Shown here: in pieces, positions 63,144-64,000 of the stretch
Layout: the number at the start of each line of letters is the position of its first letter
Position numbering within the stretch: the first letter of the stretch is position 1
Assembly: GCF_030687535.1 (NCBI RefSeq)
Contig: NZ_CP117437.1
Span: forward strand, 1,075,501-1,139,500
Source: Pseudomonas sp. FP2335
GTDB lineage: Bacteria; Pseudomonadota; Gammaproteobacteria; Pseudomonadales; Pseudomonadaceae
Direction: 5' to 3'
Length of the DNA: 64,000 nucleotides
Notes under the pieces: model-generated
The model's database searches: none
What the model was told of the DNA's origin: nothing
The model's input: the letters and a program-made list of their open reading frames with translations, nothing else
Translations under genes and position numbers: made by a program

Positions 63144-64000
63144 ATGAAAAAGTTTTTCAGCCTGCTCGCCACCTTGCTGGTACTGGCTCTGGCGATCTGG
63201 ATTGGCCGTACGTTGTGGGTGCACTACATGCAAACCCCATGGACCCGCGACGGCCGTGTGCGCGCCGACATCATTAACGTCGCCGCCGACGTCACCGGCG
63301 AAGTCGTCGACGTGCCGGTGCGTGACAACCAGTTGGTGAAAAAAGGCGACCTGCTGATGCAGATCGACCCCGAGCACTACCGCATCGCCGTCAAGCAGGC
63401 GCAGTCCCTCGTCGCTTCGCGCAAAGCCACCTGGGAAATGCGCAAGGTCAACGCCCACCGCCGCGCCGACCTCGACGCCCTGGTGATCTCCAAGGAAAAC
63501 CGCGACGACGCCAGCAACATCGCCGACTCGGCCCTGGCCGATTACCAGCACGCGCTGGCGCAACTGGAAGCGGCCGAGCTGAACCTCAAGCGCACCCAGG
63601 TGCTGGCGGCGGTGGACGGCTACGTCACCAACCTCAACGTGCATCGCGGCGACTATGCGCGCATCGGCGAGGCCAAGATGGCCGTGGTGGATATGAATTC
63701 CTTCTGGGTGTACGGCTTCTTTGAAGAAACCAAGTTGCCCCATGTGAAGGTCGGCGATAAAGCCGATATGCAATTGATGAGCGGCGAGACCTTGAAGGGC
63801 CATGTGGAAAGCATCTCGCGGGGCATCTACGATCGCGACAACCCCGAGAGCCGTGAGCTGGTGGCCGATGTGAACCCAACCTTCAACTGGGTGCGGCTGG
63901 CCCAGCGGGTGCCGGTGCGGATTCATATCGATGAAGTGCCGGAAGGCGTGCTGTTGGCGGCCGGTATTACCTGCACCGTTATCGTGGACCAGACGCAGAA
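63144..64000 (+). CDS. HlyD-family membrane-fusion protein, AaeA-like (3' end missing)
   Basis: The frame is open from the ATG at 63144 to the window edge (285 codons), so the last part is missing. It has an N-terminal anchor (FFSLLATLLVLALAIWIG), the lipoyl halves INVAADVTGEVVDVPVRDNQ and VDGYVTNLNVHRGDYA around a helical hairpin, then VYGFFEETKLPHVKVGDKA. It resembles AaeA, the periplasmic adaptor of the FUSC system encoded just upstream. AaeA is normally about 300 residues, so only a few codons are likely cut off. Confidence 0.9.
   Translation, partial: MKKFFSLLATLLVLALAIWIGRTLWVHYMQTPWTRDGRVRADIINVAADVTGEVVDVPVRDNQLVKKGDLLMQIDPEHYRIAVKQAQSLVASRKATWEMRKVNAHRRADLDALVISKENRDDASNIADSALADYQHALAQLEAAELNLKRTQVLAAVDGYVTNLNVHRGDYARIGEAKMAVVDMNSFWVYGFFEETKLPHVKVGDKADMQLMSGETLKGHVESISRGIYDRDNPESRELVADVNPTFNWVRLAQRVPVRIHIDEVPEGVLLAAGITCTVIVDQTQ

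Overview
The window looks like a chromosomal stretch of a Pseudomonas of the P. fluorescens group. The evidence is the high GC, the Pseudomonas order of the division and cell-wall (dcw) cluster from mraZ to lpxC, the lpoA-yraN-gmhA-dolP block divergent from rsmI next to RNase P RNA, an OprD porin, an Aer-type receptor, and many REP elements with the GTGGGAGCGGGCTTGCCCGC core. This assignment rests on gene order and recognised families, not on a database search.

Left edge (1-5.4 kb). A minus-strand gene runs off the left edge. It encodes a Ser-rich N-terminus, RTX-type Gly/Asp repeats and an HEXXH metallopeptidase domain of the M91 (NleD-like) type, and it is preceded by a sequence matching the HrpL 'hrp box'. 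It is therefore a candidate type III effector and is the most interesting locus here. Next come a UPF0016 manganese exporter under a yybP-ykoY manganese riboswitch, rsmC, a D-2-hydroxyacid dehydrogenase and a LysE exporter.

5.4-14.7 kb. A lipid-type catabolic module lies between two similar REP pairs: an AlkK-like acyl-CoA ligase, a DUF1302 outer-membrane protein with a Hfq/Crc target motif in its leader, and a DUF1329 protein. A large MalT-type LuxR regulator follows the second REP pair, then a glyoxalase II-like metallo-beta-lactamase-fold hydrolase.

14.9-20.7 kb. Envelope genes: an OmpA-type lipoprotein, then on the minus strand lpoA, yraN, gmhA/diaA and dolP (BON). rsmI and rnpB follow on the plus strand.

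21.0-38.9 kb. An uninterrupted dcw cluster: mraZ, rsmH, ftsL, ftsI, murE, murF, mraY, murD, ftsW, murG, murC, ddlB, ftsQ, ftsA, ftsZ, lpxC. Most genes overlap or nearly touch. The cluster starts with a sigma70 promoter followed by three 10-bp-phased MraZ boxes, and lpxC has its own extended -10 promoter and terminator.

39-55.4 kb. Signalling and transport: a diguanylate cyclase, an OprD porin, a four-gene minus-strand operon (membrane-fusion protein, RND pump, CopR-type regulator, CopS-type kinase), a small basic protein of unknown function, a periplasmic binding protein, an Aer-like receptor, a YkgJ-type cysteine-cluster protein, a GNAT acetyltransferase, CheV and a GhrB-like reductase.

55.4-64 kb. 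A LysR gene has a tandem partial duplication of its 3' end together with a REP pair. An unrecognised 693-residue protein follows upstream of it. Divergent from that is an aromatic-acid/fusaric-acid type efflux operon (NodT lipoprotein, FUSC protein, DUF1656, HlyD) whose last gene is cut by the right edge. No tRNA, rRNA, CRISPR array, transposase or phage gene was seen.
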